A stretch of DNA of 64,000 nucleotides from Streptomyces sp. JHA26 (GTDB taxonomy: Bacteria > Actinomycetota > Actinomycetes > Streptomycetales > Streptomycetaceae): the NCBI RefSeq assembly GCF_002005565.1, contig NZ_BDJC01000015.1, forward strand, positions 62,001 to 126,000, in the 5' to 3' direction. Positions 26,735 to 35,915 of this stretch are shown one piece after another. The notes beneath the pieces were generated by a model. It made no database searches and was not told where the DNA came from. It worked only from the letters and a program-made list of their open reading frames with translations. Each line of letters begins with the position of its first letter. Position 1 is the first letter of the stretch. The position numbers and the translations under genes are program-made.

Positions 26735-26750
26735 TGTTTCACGTGAAACA
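26735..26750. other. parS site, perfect, within a 34-bp palindrome
   Basis: TGTTTCACGTGAAACA. Perfect symmetry extends to 26726-26759 with GC-rich outer arms (AAGGGGCGG / CCGCCCCTT), between two convergent genes. It is 40 bp centre-to-centre from the next site and may double as a terminator. Confidence 0.93.
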
Positions 26751-26774
26751 CCGCCCCTTCGTCTGCCCGGGTCG

Positions 26775-26790
26775 TGTTTCACGTGAAACA
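26775..26790. other. parS site, perfect, within a 32-bp palindrome
   Basis: TGTTTCACGTGAAACA. Symmetry extends to 26767-26798 (CCGGGTCG / CGACCCGG outer arms). It is the second parS in this convergent gap, 9 bp before the end of the CCA-adding enzyme gene. Confidence 0.93.
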
Positions 26791-26807
26791 CGACCCGGTC
26801 CCACGGC

Positions 26808-28253
26808 TCATGCCTCCCGGTCGGCCCACCACGTCTTGAGTGCCGCCACCGCGGCGTCGTGACCCATCGGCCCGTTCTCCAGCCGAAGCTCCAGCAGGTA
26901 CTTGTACGCCTGACCGACAACAGGCCCCGGCTTCACACCCAGGATCTCCATGACCTGGTTGCCGTCCAGGTCCGGGCGGATGGCGTCCAGTTCCTCCTGC
27001 TCCTGGAGCTTCGCGATCCGCTCCTCCAGGCCGTCGTACGCCCGCGAGAGAGCGGCAGCCTTGCGCTTGTTGCGGGTCGTGCAGTCCGAGCGTGTCAGCT
27101 TGTGGAGACGGTCGAGCAGCGGGCCGGCGTCCCGGACGTAGCGGCGGACCGCCGAGTCCGTCCACTCGCCCGTGCCGTATCCGTGGAAGCGCAGGTGCAG
27201 CTCGACCAGGCGCGAGACGTCCTTCACCAGGTCGTTGGAGTACTTGAGCGCGGCCATGCGCTTCTTCGTCATCTTGGCCCCGACCACTTCGTGGTGGTGG
27301 AACGAGACCCGACCGTCCTTCTCGAACCGGCGCGTGCGCGGCTTGCCGATGTCGTGCAGCAGGGCGGCCAGCCGGAGAACCAGATCGGGGCCCTCGGTCT
27401 CCAGGGCCATCGCCTGCTCCAGGACGATGAGCGTGTGGTCGTAGACGTCCTTGTGCCGGTGGTGCTCGTCCCGCTCCAGACGCAGAGCGGGCAGCTCGGG
27501 CAGGACATGCTCGGCGAGGCCGGTGTCCACGAGCAGCGTCAGCCCCTTGCGCGGGTGAGCGGAGAGGATGAGTTTGTTCAGCTCGTCCCGGACCCGCTCG
27601 GCGGAGACGATCTCGATCCGTCCGGCCATGTCCTTCATGGCCGTGACGACCTCGGGAGCCACCGAGAAGTCGAGCTGGGCGGCGAAGCGCGCGGCCCGCA
27701 TCATCCGGAGCGGGTCGTCGGAGAACGAATCCTCCGGAGTGCCGGGAGTGCGCAGCACACGGGCCGCGAGGTCGTCGAGTCCGCCGTGCGGGTCGATGAA
27801 CTCCTTCTCCGGGAGCGCGACGGCCATGGCGTTCACGGTGAAGTCCCGCCGGACGAGATCCTCCTCGATGGAGTCCCCGTACGACACCTCCGGCTTGCGC
27901 GACGTGCGGTCGTACGCCTCCGACCGGTAGGTGGTCACCTCGATCTGGTAACCGTCCTTCTGCGCCCCGACCGTGCCGAACGCGATCCCGACCTCCCAGA
28001 CGGCGTCCGCCCACGGCCGCACGATCTTCAGCACGTCCTGCGGGCGGGCATCGGTCGTGAAGTCCAGGTCGTTGCCGAGCCTGCCGAGCAACGCGTCCCG
28101 GACCGAGCCACCGACCAGGGCGAGAGAGAACCCGGCCTCCTGGAAACGGCGGGCGAGGTCGTCGGCGACAGGCGCTACCCGCAGCAGTTCGCTCACCGCG
28201 CGAGGCTGCGCCTGACTCATGGCACTGGGATTGACTTCGTTGGCGTTCGGCAC
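26808..28253 (-). CDS. cca: CCA tRNA nucleotidyltransferase
   Basis: This enzyme adds or repairs the CCA end of tRNAs. The class II nucleotidyltransferase motif is visible as LALVGGSVRDALLGRLGNDLDFTTDA (G-S...DxD), followed by EEDLVRRDFTVNAMA and SDDPLRMMRAARFAAQL, and an HD domain (LLHDIGKPRTR). GTG 28253 (VPNANEVNPSAMSQ) is preferred, giving 481 residues; ATG 28220 is possible. Neither has a clear ribosome site, so the mRNA may be near-leaderless. The equivalent mycobacterial gene (pcnA) also sits beside the DUF6049-murJ block. Confidence 0.93.
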   Translation of the reverse strand: MPNANEVNPSAMSQAQPRAVSELLRVAPVADDLARRFQEAGFSLALVGGSVRDALLGRLGNDLDFTTDARPQDVLKIVRPWADAVWEVGIAFGTVGAQKDGYQIEVTTYRSEAYDRTSRKPEVSYGDSIEEDLVRRDFTVNAMAVALPEKEFIDPHGGLDDLAARVLRTPGTPEDSFSDDPLRMMRAARFAAQLDFSVAPEVVTAMKDMAGRIEIVSAERVRDELNKLILSAHPRKGLTLLVDTGLAEHVLPELPALRLERDEHHRHKDVYDHTLIVLEQAMALETEGPDLVLRLAALLHDIGKPRTRRFEKDGRVSFHHHEVVGAKMTKKRMAALKYSNDLVKDVSRLVELHLRFHGYGTGEWTDSAVRRYVRDAGPLLDRLHKLTRSDCTTRNKRKAAALSRAYDGLEERIAKLQEQEELDAIRPDLDGNQVMEILGVKPGPVVGQAYKYLLELRLENGPMGHDAAVAALKTWWADREA

Positions 28254-28480
28254 AACAGAACAGGGTACGTGGCCCGGACGAAGCCGGTCTCCTCCCTTTG
28301 TCCGCGCACCGGACCTCTCCCCTTGCCGGAGCACTCCTCTCTATAGAGGCACATACGGGACAGCCCGCTGCGCGGCGGATCTCGGGGCGCACTCCGCGGC
28401 ACTTCCCCTCGACGCGCATCGTTACCATGCGTGGACGCACATTCCGACGACCACTGACACGACGAGGGACGGGCGAGCGC

Positions 28481-30871
28481 GTGGCCGAGGCGGCAGACTT
28501 CCAGGGGACCAGTCCCTCACCTGCCCGCCGGTGGCTTCGGCACACCGCGGCACTGCTCGCCGGTGCGCCTCTGCTGGCCGGCCTGGTCCAGCTGCCCGCC
28601 GGTTCCGCTTACGCCGGCGGAACGGCGATCGCCAAGGCCGACTCGGACCCCGGCACGGTGGCCGTCGCCGTCGACTCGCTCACCCCGTCCGCCCCGACCG
28701 AGGGGGACACGGTGACCGTGTCCGGCACCGTGACCAACAACGGCAAACAGACGGTCACCAAGGCCCATGTCGGACTGCGTGTGGGACCCGAGGTCAACAC
28801 CCGCTCGTCCGTCGACGCGATCGCCGAGGACGGCACCGACCTGTCGGGATCCATCCCTCCGGAGATCGACGACAAGTACACGGCGAAGTTCTCCGCGCTC
28901 GCCCCCGGTGTCGCCGAGCACTTCAACATCTCCGTCCCGGCCGACGAGCTGGACCTCGGCGATGACGGCGTCTACGAGTTCGCCGTCTCGCTCTCCGGGC
29001 AGACCTCCACGCAGCCGTGGGAGCGGATCCTCGGCATCCAGCGCACCTTCCTGCCCTGGAAGCCCGACGCGGCCCGCCCGAAGACGAAGACGACGTACCT
29101 CTGGCCCCTCGTCTCCACCACCCACATGGCCGCCGAGACGGGCCCGAACGAAGAACAGACTCCGGTCTTCCTCAACGAGGATCTGGCCAAGGAGATCTCT
29201 CCCGGAGGTCGCCTGAACCAGATGGTCGCGCTGGGCAAGGACCTCGACGTCACCTGGGTGGTCGACCCCGATCTGCTCGCCTCCGTCGACGCGATGACGG
29301 GCAGCTACCAGGTCCGCAGCGGGGACGACACCGTTCGCGGCACCCACCAGGACGTCGCCAAGCAGTGGCTCGCCGACCTGCAGGAGGCGGTGGCCGACAA
29401 GGAAGTCGTCGCCCTGCCCTTCGCCGATCCCGACCTGGCCTCCCTCGCCCACAACGGCACGGACATCGCCGGGTCGCTGAGTCAGTTGAAGGAAGCCACG
29501 GACGTCGTCGGCAACACGGTCCCGCCGATCCTCCACGTGAAACCGAGCACGGACTTCGCCTGGCCCGTGGAGGGCGCGGTCGACCGGTCGATCGTCAAGG
29601 TCGCCACCTCGGCGGGCGCCGACAAGGTGATCGCCCGCAGCGACAGCCTCCGGGAGACCAGCGGCCTGCCGTACACCCCTTCGGCCGCGCGTCCCATCGG
29701 CGGCGGGACCACCGCCGTCGTCGCGGACGCCCGGCTGTCCACGGCGTTCGAGGGCGACCTCGTGAAGGCGTCCGCGTCCACGCTCGCGGTGCAGCGGTTC
29801 CTCGCCCAGAGCCTGGCTCTGAACCTTCAGACAGGCAAGCAGCGCAGCATCGTCGTCGCCCCTCAGCGCATGCCCTCCGGCAGCCAGGCCCGTGCGATGG
29901 CCGAGGCGCTGAGAGCACTCCAGGACGGCACCTGGTCCGAGTCCCAGAAGCTGGCGGAGGCCGCCGCGGCCAAGCCCGACCCCGACGCCACCACCAAGGT
30001 GCCGGGCTCCTCCTCCTACCCCTCGGCGCTGCGCAAGAAGGAGCTGCCCCGATCGGCGTTCACGCAGATCGCGCAGACACAGGGCAAGCTCGACAACTTC
30101 AAGGTCGTCCTGTCGGACCCGTCCCGGGTGGTGACGCCCTTCGGCCGATCCCTGAACCGGGAGATGTCCGCGTCCTGGCGGGGCCGGGCCGCGGAGGCGG
30201 AGTCGTTCCGCACCGGTGTGAGGTCGTACCTCGACGGGCTGACCGGCCGGGTCAGGCTGATCGACAAGTCGGAGACGAAGCTGTCCGGCCGTAGTGCCAC
30301 GATTCCCGTGACGGTGCAGAACAACCTGGTGCAGGACGTCGGCCCCCTGGTGCTGCGGCTCACCTCGACGAATCCGACACGTCTCGAGATCGACGGCGCG
30401 GCCTACCAGGAGCAGCCGGTTTCCGTCTCCGGTGGCCACAGTCAGTCGGTGAAGTTCACCACGTCCGCCAATGCCAACGGCCGGGCCACGGTGATCGCCC
30501 AGCTGTACACCATGGACGGACGGCCGTACGGCAAGGCCGTCACGTTCGACGTGAAAGTCACCGAGATCACGGCCACGGTGATGCTGGTCATCGGCGGCGG
30601 CGTCCTGCTCCTCGTCCTCGCCGGCTTCCGTATGTACACCCAGCGCAAGCGGGCCGCCGCCCGTGCGGCCGACAAGAGCGATCCCGGTGAGGACCGGGAA
30701 GCCGGGAGCGACGAGGAAAGCACCCAGAGCCCCGATGACCCCGAGGCGCGTCCCAAGGAGTCCGGGACACGCTCCCGGGCAGATGCCCCGGAGCAGCCGA
30801 GTGACCCGGCACCGGACACCGCGACGGAAAACGGTGACCCGTCCGGCACGGGTGAGAGAGTGGACCGTTGA
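28481..30871 (+). CDS. DUF6049 family secreted, membrane-anchored protein
   Basis: This is a large (796-residue) protein with a signal peptide (RRWLRHTAALLAGAPLLAGLVQ, cleavage near AYA-GG), an N-terminal Ig-like/CARDB-like domain (TVTVSGTVTNNGKQTVTKAHVGL), a long central domain, a second beta-rich domain (VQNNLVQDVGPLVLRLTS), one C-terminal membrane helix (ITATVMLVIGGGVLLLVLAGF) and an acidic cytoplasmic tail. Mycobacteria have the same family just upstream of mviN/murJ, suggesting a role with MurJ in wall synthesis; this is inferred from context. GTG 28481 is chosen; ATG 28427 is also in frame. Confidence 0.8.
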   Translation: MAEAADFQGTSPSPARRWLRHTAALLAGAPLLAGLVQLPAGSAYAGGTAIAKADSDPGTVAVAVDSLTPSAPTEGDTVTVSGTVTNNGKQTVTKAHVGLRVGPEVNTRSSVDAIAEDGTDLSGSIPPEIDDKYTAKFSALAPGVAEHFNISVPADELDLGDDGVYEFAVSLSGQTSTQPWERILGIQRTFLPWKPDAARPKTKTTYLWPLVSTTHMAAETGPNEEQTPVFLNEDLAKEISPGGRLNQMVALGKDLDVTWVVDPDLLASVDAMTGSYQVRSGDDTVRGTHQDVAKQWLADLQEAVADKEVVALPFADPDLASLAHNGTDIAGSLSQLKEATDVVGNTVPPILHVKPSTDFAWPVEGAVDRSIVKVATSAGADKVIARSDSLRETSGLPYTPSAARPIGGGTTAVVADARLSTAFEGDLVKASASTLAVQRFLAQSLALNLQTGKQRSIVVAPQRMPSGSQARAMAEALRALQDGTWSESQKLAEAAAAKPDPDATTKVPGSSSYPSALRKKELPRSAFTQIAQTQGKLDNFKVVLSDPSRVVTPFGRSLNREMSASWRGRAAEAESFRTGVRSYLDGLTGRVRLIDKSETKLSGRSATIPVTVQNNLVQDVGPLVLRLTSTNPTRLEIDGAAYQEQPVSVSGGHSQSVKFTTSANANGRATVIAQLYTMDGRPYGKAVTFDVKVTEITATVMLVIGGGVLLLVLAGFRMYTQRKRAAARAADKSDPGEDREAGSDEESTQSPDDPEARPKESGTRSRADAPEQPSDPAPDTATENGDPSGTGERVDR

Positions 30872-30915
30872 GGATGTCGTGGCCGGTCGGCCCGGGACGA
30901 TGAGGTGGGGTAACC

Positions 30916-33315
30916 ATGAACGCGCCGTACGACGGTGACCGCGGTCAGGCCGTGGACGGCTCGGGCCACCCCGAGGGTCCGGTGCCCGACCACGGCCAGA
31001 CGCCGCAGCCGCCCGCGGACATGTACCTCCAGGACGCCTACGACCAGGATCCCTACCGGGCGCAGGACCTCTCCGCCCAGGACCCGGTCTCCGAGGCGCT
31101 CTACGACCGCGCCGCGCACCCCCCGCCGCCCCCGGGCACCTACCCGCAGCAGCCGCTGTACGGCCGGCCGCCCCAGTCCCCGTACGCGCCCGACCCGCGT
31201 GTCTGGGCCCAGACCCCGGCCCCCGAGCCGGAGGGCCCCACCCAGTACCTGCCGTACGGCGACGATCCGCGCACCACCCAGTTCGTCGGTGTGGACGACC
31301 TGGTCACCCAGGCCGGCGAGCAGCGCCACGAGCCCGACGCCTTCGCCCATCTGTTCCGGGACCAGCAGCAGGGCGGCGGTCACCCCTCCTACGACGACCA
31401 GGGACCGGTTCCCTCCCCCGCACCCGCTCCCGGTGGGTACGGCGCGGCACCGGGCCCGTACGGCGGCGCCCAGGGGCCCGGCCCCTACGGGGACACCCCG
31501 TCCTCCGGCCCGTACGGGAACGCCCCGTCCTCCGGCCAGTACGGGGGCACCGCTCCGGCACCGGGTCCGTACGCGGCGCCCTCGCCGGGCCAGTACGCGG
31601 TGGCTCCCACCCCGGAAGCGGCCGAGGCGCCCGTTCAGGAAGCCGAGCCCGTCGCCGCGCCGACCGTCACCGCCCCCAAGAAGGGCGGCCGTGCCGGGGG
31701 ACTGCTGAAGTCCAGCGCCGTGATGGCGGCGGGCACGATGGTCTCCCGGCTGACCGGATTCATCCGCTCGGCACTGATCGTCTCGGCGCTCGGCGTGGGC
31801 CTGCTCGGCGACACGTTCCAGGTCGCCTACCAGCTGCCGACCATGATCTACATCCTGACCGTCGGCGGCGGCCTCAACTCGGTCTTCGTGCCGCAGCTGG
31901 TGCGGGCCATGAAGAACGACGACGACGGCGGCGAGGCCTTCGCCAACCGCCTGCTGACGCTGGTCATGGTGGCGCTCGGCGTACTCACCGCGATCACCGT
32001 CTTCGCCGCTCCCCTCCTGATCCGGACCCTGTCCAATTCCGTCGCCGGCGACCCGGCCGCGAACGAGGTCGGCATCACCTTCGTCCGCTACTTCCTGCCC
32101 TCGATCTTCTTCATGGGCCTGCACGTGGTGATGGGGCAGATCCTCAACGCCCGCGGCCGGTTCGGCGCGATGATGTGGACCCCGGTCCTGAACAACATCG
32201 TCATCATCGTCACGCTGGGCATGTTCATCTGGGTCTACGGGACCGCGGAGACCTCCGGCATGAAGGTCACCAGCATCCCGCCGGAGGGCCAGCGCCTGCT
32301 CGGCGTCGGCGTGCTGCTGGGTCTCGTCGTGCAGTCCCTGGCGATGATCCCGTACCTGCGCGAGACGGGCTTCCGACTGCGGCTGCGCTTCGACTGGCGG
32401 GGCCACGGACTCGGCAAGGCCGTCACCCTCGCCAAGTGGACGGTCCTGTTCGTCCTCGCCAACCAGGCGGGCGCCATGATCGTCATCCAGCTCTCCACGG
32501 CCGCCGGCACGGCCTCCCCCGTGGACGGCACCGGCTTCGCCGCCTATGCCAACGCCCAGTTGATCTGGGGCCTGCCGCAGGCCATCATCACGGTCTCCCT
32601 GATGGCCGCCCTGCTGCCGCGCATCTCGCGCTCGGCGTCCGAGGACGACGCCGGGGCGGTCCGCGACGACATCTCCCAGGGCCTGCGCACCACGGCCGTG
32701 GCCATCGTGCCCGTCGCCTTCGGGTTCGTCTCGCTCGGCATCCCGATGTGCACGCTGATGTTCGGCTCCTCGGGCACCGGCGAAGCCACCAACATGGGTT
32801 ACATGCTGATGGCCTTCGGCCTCGGCCTCATCCCCTACTCCGTGCAGTACGTCGTCCTGCGCGCCTTCTACGCCTACGAGGACACCCGGACGCCCTTCTA
32901 CAACACGGTCATCGTGGCCGCGTTCAACGCCGCCGCGTCCGCCCTGTGTTACTTCCTGCTGCCCGCCCGCTGGGCCGTGGTCGGCATGGCCGTCGCCTAC
33001 GGTCTGGCCTACGCCATCGGCGTCGGCGTCGCCTGGCGCAGGCTGCGCAAGCGGCTCGGGGGGGACCTGGACGGCGCCCGGGTGATGCGGACGTACGCCC
33101 GGCTGTGCATCGCGTCCGTCCCGGCCGCCCTGCTCAGCGGCGCCGCCTGTTACGGGATCAGCCACGCCCTCGGCCAGGGTCTCGTGGGGTCCCTCGCCGC
33201 CCTGCTGGCCGGCGCGGCGGTCCTGTTCGGTGTCTTCTTCGTCGCCGCCCGCCGGATGCGCATCGAGGAAGTCAACTCACTGGTCGGTATGGTGCGCGGA
33301 CGCCTGGGACGCTGA
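30916..33315 (+). CDS. murJ: MurJ/MviN lipid II flippase with long disordered N-terminus
   Basis: This 799-residue protein moves lipid II across the membrane for peptidoglycan synthesis. The first ~250 residues are a cytoplasmic low-complexity region rich in Pro, Gly, Tyr and Gln, with repeated GPYG units (APGPYGGAQGPGPYGDTPSS). The MOP-superfamily core begins near residue 256 (LLKSSAVMAAGTMVSRLTGFIRSALIVSALG) and has about 14 helices. Mycobacterial MviN instead carries a C-terminal pseudokinase; here that domain is the next gene. ATG follows a GAGGTGGGGTAACC leader. Confidence 0.95.
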   Translation: MNAPYDGDRGQAVDGSGHPEGPVPDHGQTPQPPADMYLQDAYDQDPYRAQDLSAQDPVSEALYDRAAHPPPPPGTYPQQPLYGRPPQSPYAPDPRVWAQTPAPEPEGPTQYLPYGDDPRTTQFVGVDDLVTQAGEQRHEPDAFAHLFRDQQQGGGHPSYDDQGPVPSPAPAPGGYGAAPGPYGGAQGPGPYGDTPSSGPYGNAPSSGQYGGTAPAPGPYAAPSPGQYAVAPTPEAAEAPVQEAEPVAAPTVTAPKKGGRAGGLLKSSAVMAAGTMVSRLTGFIRSALIVSALGVGLLGDTFQVAYQLPTMIYILTVGGGLNSVFVPQLVRAMKNDDDGGEAFANRLLTLVMVALGVLTAITVFAAPLLIRTLSNSVAGDPAANEVGITFVRYFLPSIFFMGLHVVMGQILNARGRFGAMMWTPVLNNIVIIVTLGMFIWVYGTAETSGMKVTSIPPEGQRLLGVGVLLGLVVQSLAMIPYLRETGFRLRLRFDWRGHGLGKAVTLAKWTVLFVLANQAGAMIVIQLSTAAGTASPVDGTGFAAYANAQLIWGLPQAIITVSLMAALLPRISRSASEDDAGAVRDDISQGLRTTAVAIVPVAFGFVSLGIPMCTLMFGSSGTGEATNMGYMLMAFGLGLIPYSVQYVVLRAFYAYEDTRTPFYNTVIVAAFNAAASALCYFLLPARWAVVGMAVAYGLAYAIGVGVAWRRLRKRLGGDLDGARVMRTYARLCIASVPAALLSGAACYGISHALGQGLVGSLAALLAGAAVLFGVFFVAARRMRIEEVNSLVGMVRGRLGR

Positions 33316-33455
33316 GACCTGGGGTAGGCGCACAACCATCGTCCGCCGCCGTGTGTCGTGCACAGTGGCGGACTGTGGGCACAATTGGGTTCGGCGTCGG
33401 GCTGCGCGCATCGGGAGTCGGTCGGCGTGCATCGAATGGGGAGGCAGGAACGACG

Positions 33456-35171
33456 GTGGCGGAACGGAGCACAGCTGCCGTCGACGTGGCAGACAACAGC
33501 GGTGAGAAGCCGCTGACCGCTCAGGCGGACCAGTCCACGGCCGACGGGGTGGCCAACAACCGGGAGCGGGACACGGACAGCGACGAGGCACAGGGGAGCC
33601 CCACGAGCGAGGACACCGGCAAGGCCTCGCCTCCCGAACTGCACAGCGGGCACAAGCTCGCCAGACGCTACCGCCTCGAGGAGTGCGTCACCCGTCTGGA
33701 CGGCTTCAGCAGTTGGCGGGCCGTGGACGAGAAGCTCCGCCGTGCCGTCGGGGTCCACGTGCTGCCCGCGAACCACACGCGGGCCCGTTCCGTGCTGGCC
33801 GCCGCGCGCTCCGCCGCACTCCTCGGCGATCCGCGCTTCGTCCAGGTCCTGGACGCCGTCGAGGACAACGACCTCGTCTACGTCGTCCACGAATGGCTCC
33901 CCGACGCGACCGAACTGACCGCGCTCCTCGCCGCCGGCCCGCTCGACGCCTACGACGCCTACCAGATGGCCAGTCAGGTCGCCTCCGCGATGGCCGCCGC
34001 CCACCGCGAGGGCCTCGCCCATCTGCGTCTGAACCCCAACGCCGTGCTGCGTACCTCGACGGGCCAGTGGAGGATCCGCGGGCTGGCCGTCAGCGCCGCC
34101 CTGCGCGGCATCAGTTCCGACACCCCGCAACGCACCGACACCGAGGCCATCGGTGCCCTGCTGTACGCCACGCTCACCCAGCGCTGGCCGTACGAGAGCG
34201 ACGCCTACGGACTTGCGGGCCTGCCCAAGGACCTCGGCCTGATCCCTCCGGACCAGGTACGCGCCGGTGTCCACCTGGGCCTGTCCGAGCTCGCCATGCG
34301 GGCACTCGCCAACGACGGCGCCACCGCTTCGCGCCACGAGTCCCCGTGCACCACGCCGGAGGAACTGGTCAAGGCGATCGGCGAGATGCCCCGCATCCGG
34401 CCGCCGGAGCCGGCGTTCACCGCCCCGCCGACGTATCAGCGCACGTCGTACCAGAAGGGCACGCACGGCCGTCCGGCACCGCACCCCGGGATCGCCCAGC
34501 CGGTGTCCGCCCCGCCACCCCCGCTGCAGAGCCGCACCGGCAAAGCACTGAAGTGGACCGTCTCCGCCCTGCTGATCGCCGCCCTCGGCCTGGGGAGCTG
34601 GCAGCTGGCGGACGCGCTCATGGAGCGGGGCGGCAAGGCCGACGACCAGAACCAGACCCAGACGACGGACGGGAACGACAAGAACAGCGTCGTGCCGAAA
34701 CCCACCAAGCCGATAGCGGTGCAGCGCGCCCAGGAGTTCGTCACCAAGGGCTCCGAACAGCACCCCGCCGATGTCGGCAAGACGTACGACGGCGACAAGA
34801 GCACGACCTGGCGGACCGCCAGCTTCTACGACGGGCCCGTCATCGGACCGTTCAAACCGGGCGTCGGCATCGTCTACGACTTCGGTTCCGCCCAGGAGGT
34901 CTCCACCGTGGACGTGGGGCTGTACTACGGTGGTGACCACACGACGGCGGAACTGTACGCCGCGGATTCCCTGCAGCCGTCGTCACTCGAAGCGATGCAG
35001 AAGATCGGCACCGTCACCACCACCGGGACCACTGCGACGATCAAGGTCGCCAAGCCGGTCAAGTCGCAGTACGTACTCGTGTGGCTCACCGCGCTGCCCC
35101 ACGCACCCGGTGACGAGTTCAGCGACCCCGGCTACAAGCAGGCCATCACCGACGTGACGTTCAAGGGCTGA
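33456..35171 (+). CDS. Membrane pseudokinase with extracellular discoidin-like domain
   Basis: This 571-residue protein has a kinase fold (LARRYRLEECVTRLDGFSSWRAVDEKLRRAVGVHVL) in which the catalytic HRD is replaced (GLAHLRLNPNAVL) and DFG is missing (IRGLAVSAAL), so it is probably inactive as a kinase. One membrane helix (TGKALKWTVSALLIAALGLGSWQL) is followed by an external F5/8-type-C-like beta domain (DVGKTYDGDKSTTWRTASFYDG). This is the same order as the C-terminal part of mycobacterial MviN, which binds an FHA regulator when phosphorylated. GTG 33456 follows GGGAGGCAGG. It lies between murJ and sigM. Confidence 0.88.
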   Translation: MAERSTAAVDVADNSGEKPLTAQADQSTADGVANNRERDTDSDEAQGSPTSEDTGKASPPELHSGHKLARRYRLEECVTRLDGFSSWRAVDEKLRRAVGVHVLPANHTRARSVLAAARSAALLGDPRFVQVLDAVEDNDLVYVVHEWLPDATELTALLAAGPLDAYDAYQMASQVASAMAAAHREGLAHLRLNPNAVLRTSTGQWRIRGLAVSAALRGISSDTPQRTDTEAIGALLYATLTQRWPYESDAYGLAGLPKDLGLIPPDQVRAGVHLGLSELAMRALANDGATASRHESPCTTPEELVKAIGEMPRIRPPEPAFTAPPTYQRTSYQKGTHGRPAPHPGIAQPVSAPPPPLQSRTGKALKWTVSALLIAALGLGSWQLADALMERGGKADDQNQTQTTDGNDKNSVVPKPTKPIAVQRAQEFVTKGSEQHPADVGKTYDGDKSTTWRTASFYDGPVIGPFKPGVGIVYDFGSAQEVSTVDVGLYYGGDHTTAELYAADSLQPSSLEAMQKIGTVTTTGTTATIKVAKPVKSQYVLVWLTALPHAPGDEFSDPGYKQAITDVTFKG

Positions 35172-35195
35172 GCCACCGACGGGGGGAGGGGTCCG

Positions 35196-35915
35196 ATGGC
35201 AGATGGCACCGCCTACGGCGACATCGGCGATCAGGACCTCCTCGCACGCCACGTCGAGGGCGACCCGGACGCCTTCGGTGAACTCGTCCGCCGTCACCGC
35301 GATCGGCTCTGGGCCGTCGCCCTGCGCACCCTGGGAGACCGCGAGGAAGCCGCTGACGCCGTCCAGGACGCGCTCGTCTCCGCCTACCGGGCCGCGCACA
35401 CCTTCCGGGGGCAGGCGGCCGTCACGACATGGCTCCACAGGATCACCGTGAACGCCTGCCTGGACCGTGCCCGCAAGGCCGCCTCCCGCAAGACCGCTCC
35501 CGTCGACGACGCCGAACGTCTGGAGCAACTACTGGAGCCGCACGAGTCGGCATCGGCCCCCGCCGAGCGCAACGACCTGCACCGCCAGCTCGTCGAAGCG
35601 CTGGGGACCCTGCCGGCCGACCAGCGGGCGGCTCTCGTCCTCGTCGACATGCAGGGCTACCCCGTCGCCGAGGCAGCGCGGATCCTCGACGTGCCGGTCG
35701 GTACGGTCAAGAGTCGGTGTGCCCGTGGCAGAGCCAGGCTGCTGCCGCTGCTCACCCACCTGCGTCCGGACGGCGACGACGAGAAGCCCGGCCCCGAGCG
35801 GAACCGGACGCAGGGCGCGTCCGTCCCATCCGCAGCGGGACCGCACCGGACGGACCCGCCGGACACAGGCCAGAGCGATTCAGCCGCAGCGAAGGGCGGA
35901 GGTGGACGAGCGTGA
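35196..35915 (+). CDS. sigM: ECF RNA polymerase sigma factor SigM
   Basis: This 239-residue ECF sigma factor has region 2 (DQDLLARHVEGDPDAFGELVRRHRDRLWAVALRTLGDREEAADAVQDALVSAYRAAHTF) and region 4 (LPADQRAALVLVDMQGYPVAEAARILDVPVGTVKSRCARGRARL), plus a polar, disordered C-terminal extension from about 185. The start is 24 bp after the pseudokinase gene. The stop overlaps the next gene's GTG by four bases, so synthesis of the sigma factor and its partner is probably coupled. The position matches sigM of mycobacteria and Streptomyces, upstream of trxB. Confidence 0.93.
   Translation: MADGTAYGDIGDQDLLARHVEGDPDAFGELVRRHRDRLWAVALRTLGDREEAADAVQDALVSAYRAAHTFRGQAAVTTWLHRITVNACLDRARKAASRKTAPVDDAERLEQLLEPHESASAPAERNDLHRQLVEALGTLPADQRAALVLVDMQGYPVAEAARILDVPVGTVKSRCARGRARLLPLLTHLRPDGDDEKPGPERNRTQGASVPSAAGPHRTDPPDTGQSDSAAAKGGGGRA

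Noticed and set aside
29531..29544. CCTCCACGTGAAAC, parS-like
   Set aside because: Three mismatches to the 14-bp core and inside a coding sequence; below the threshold used.
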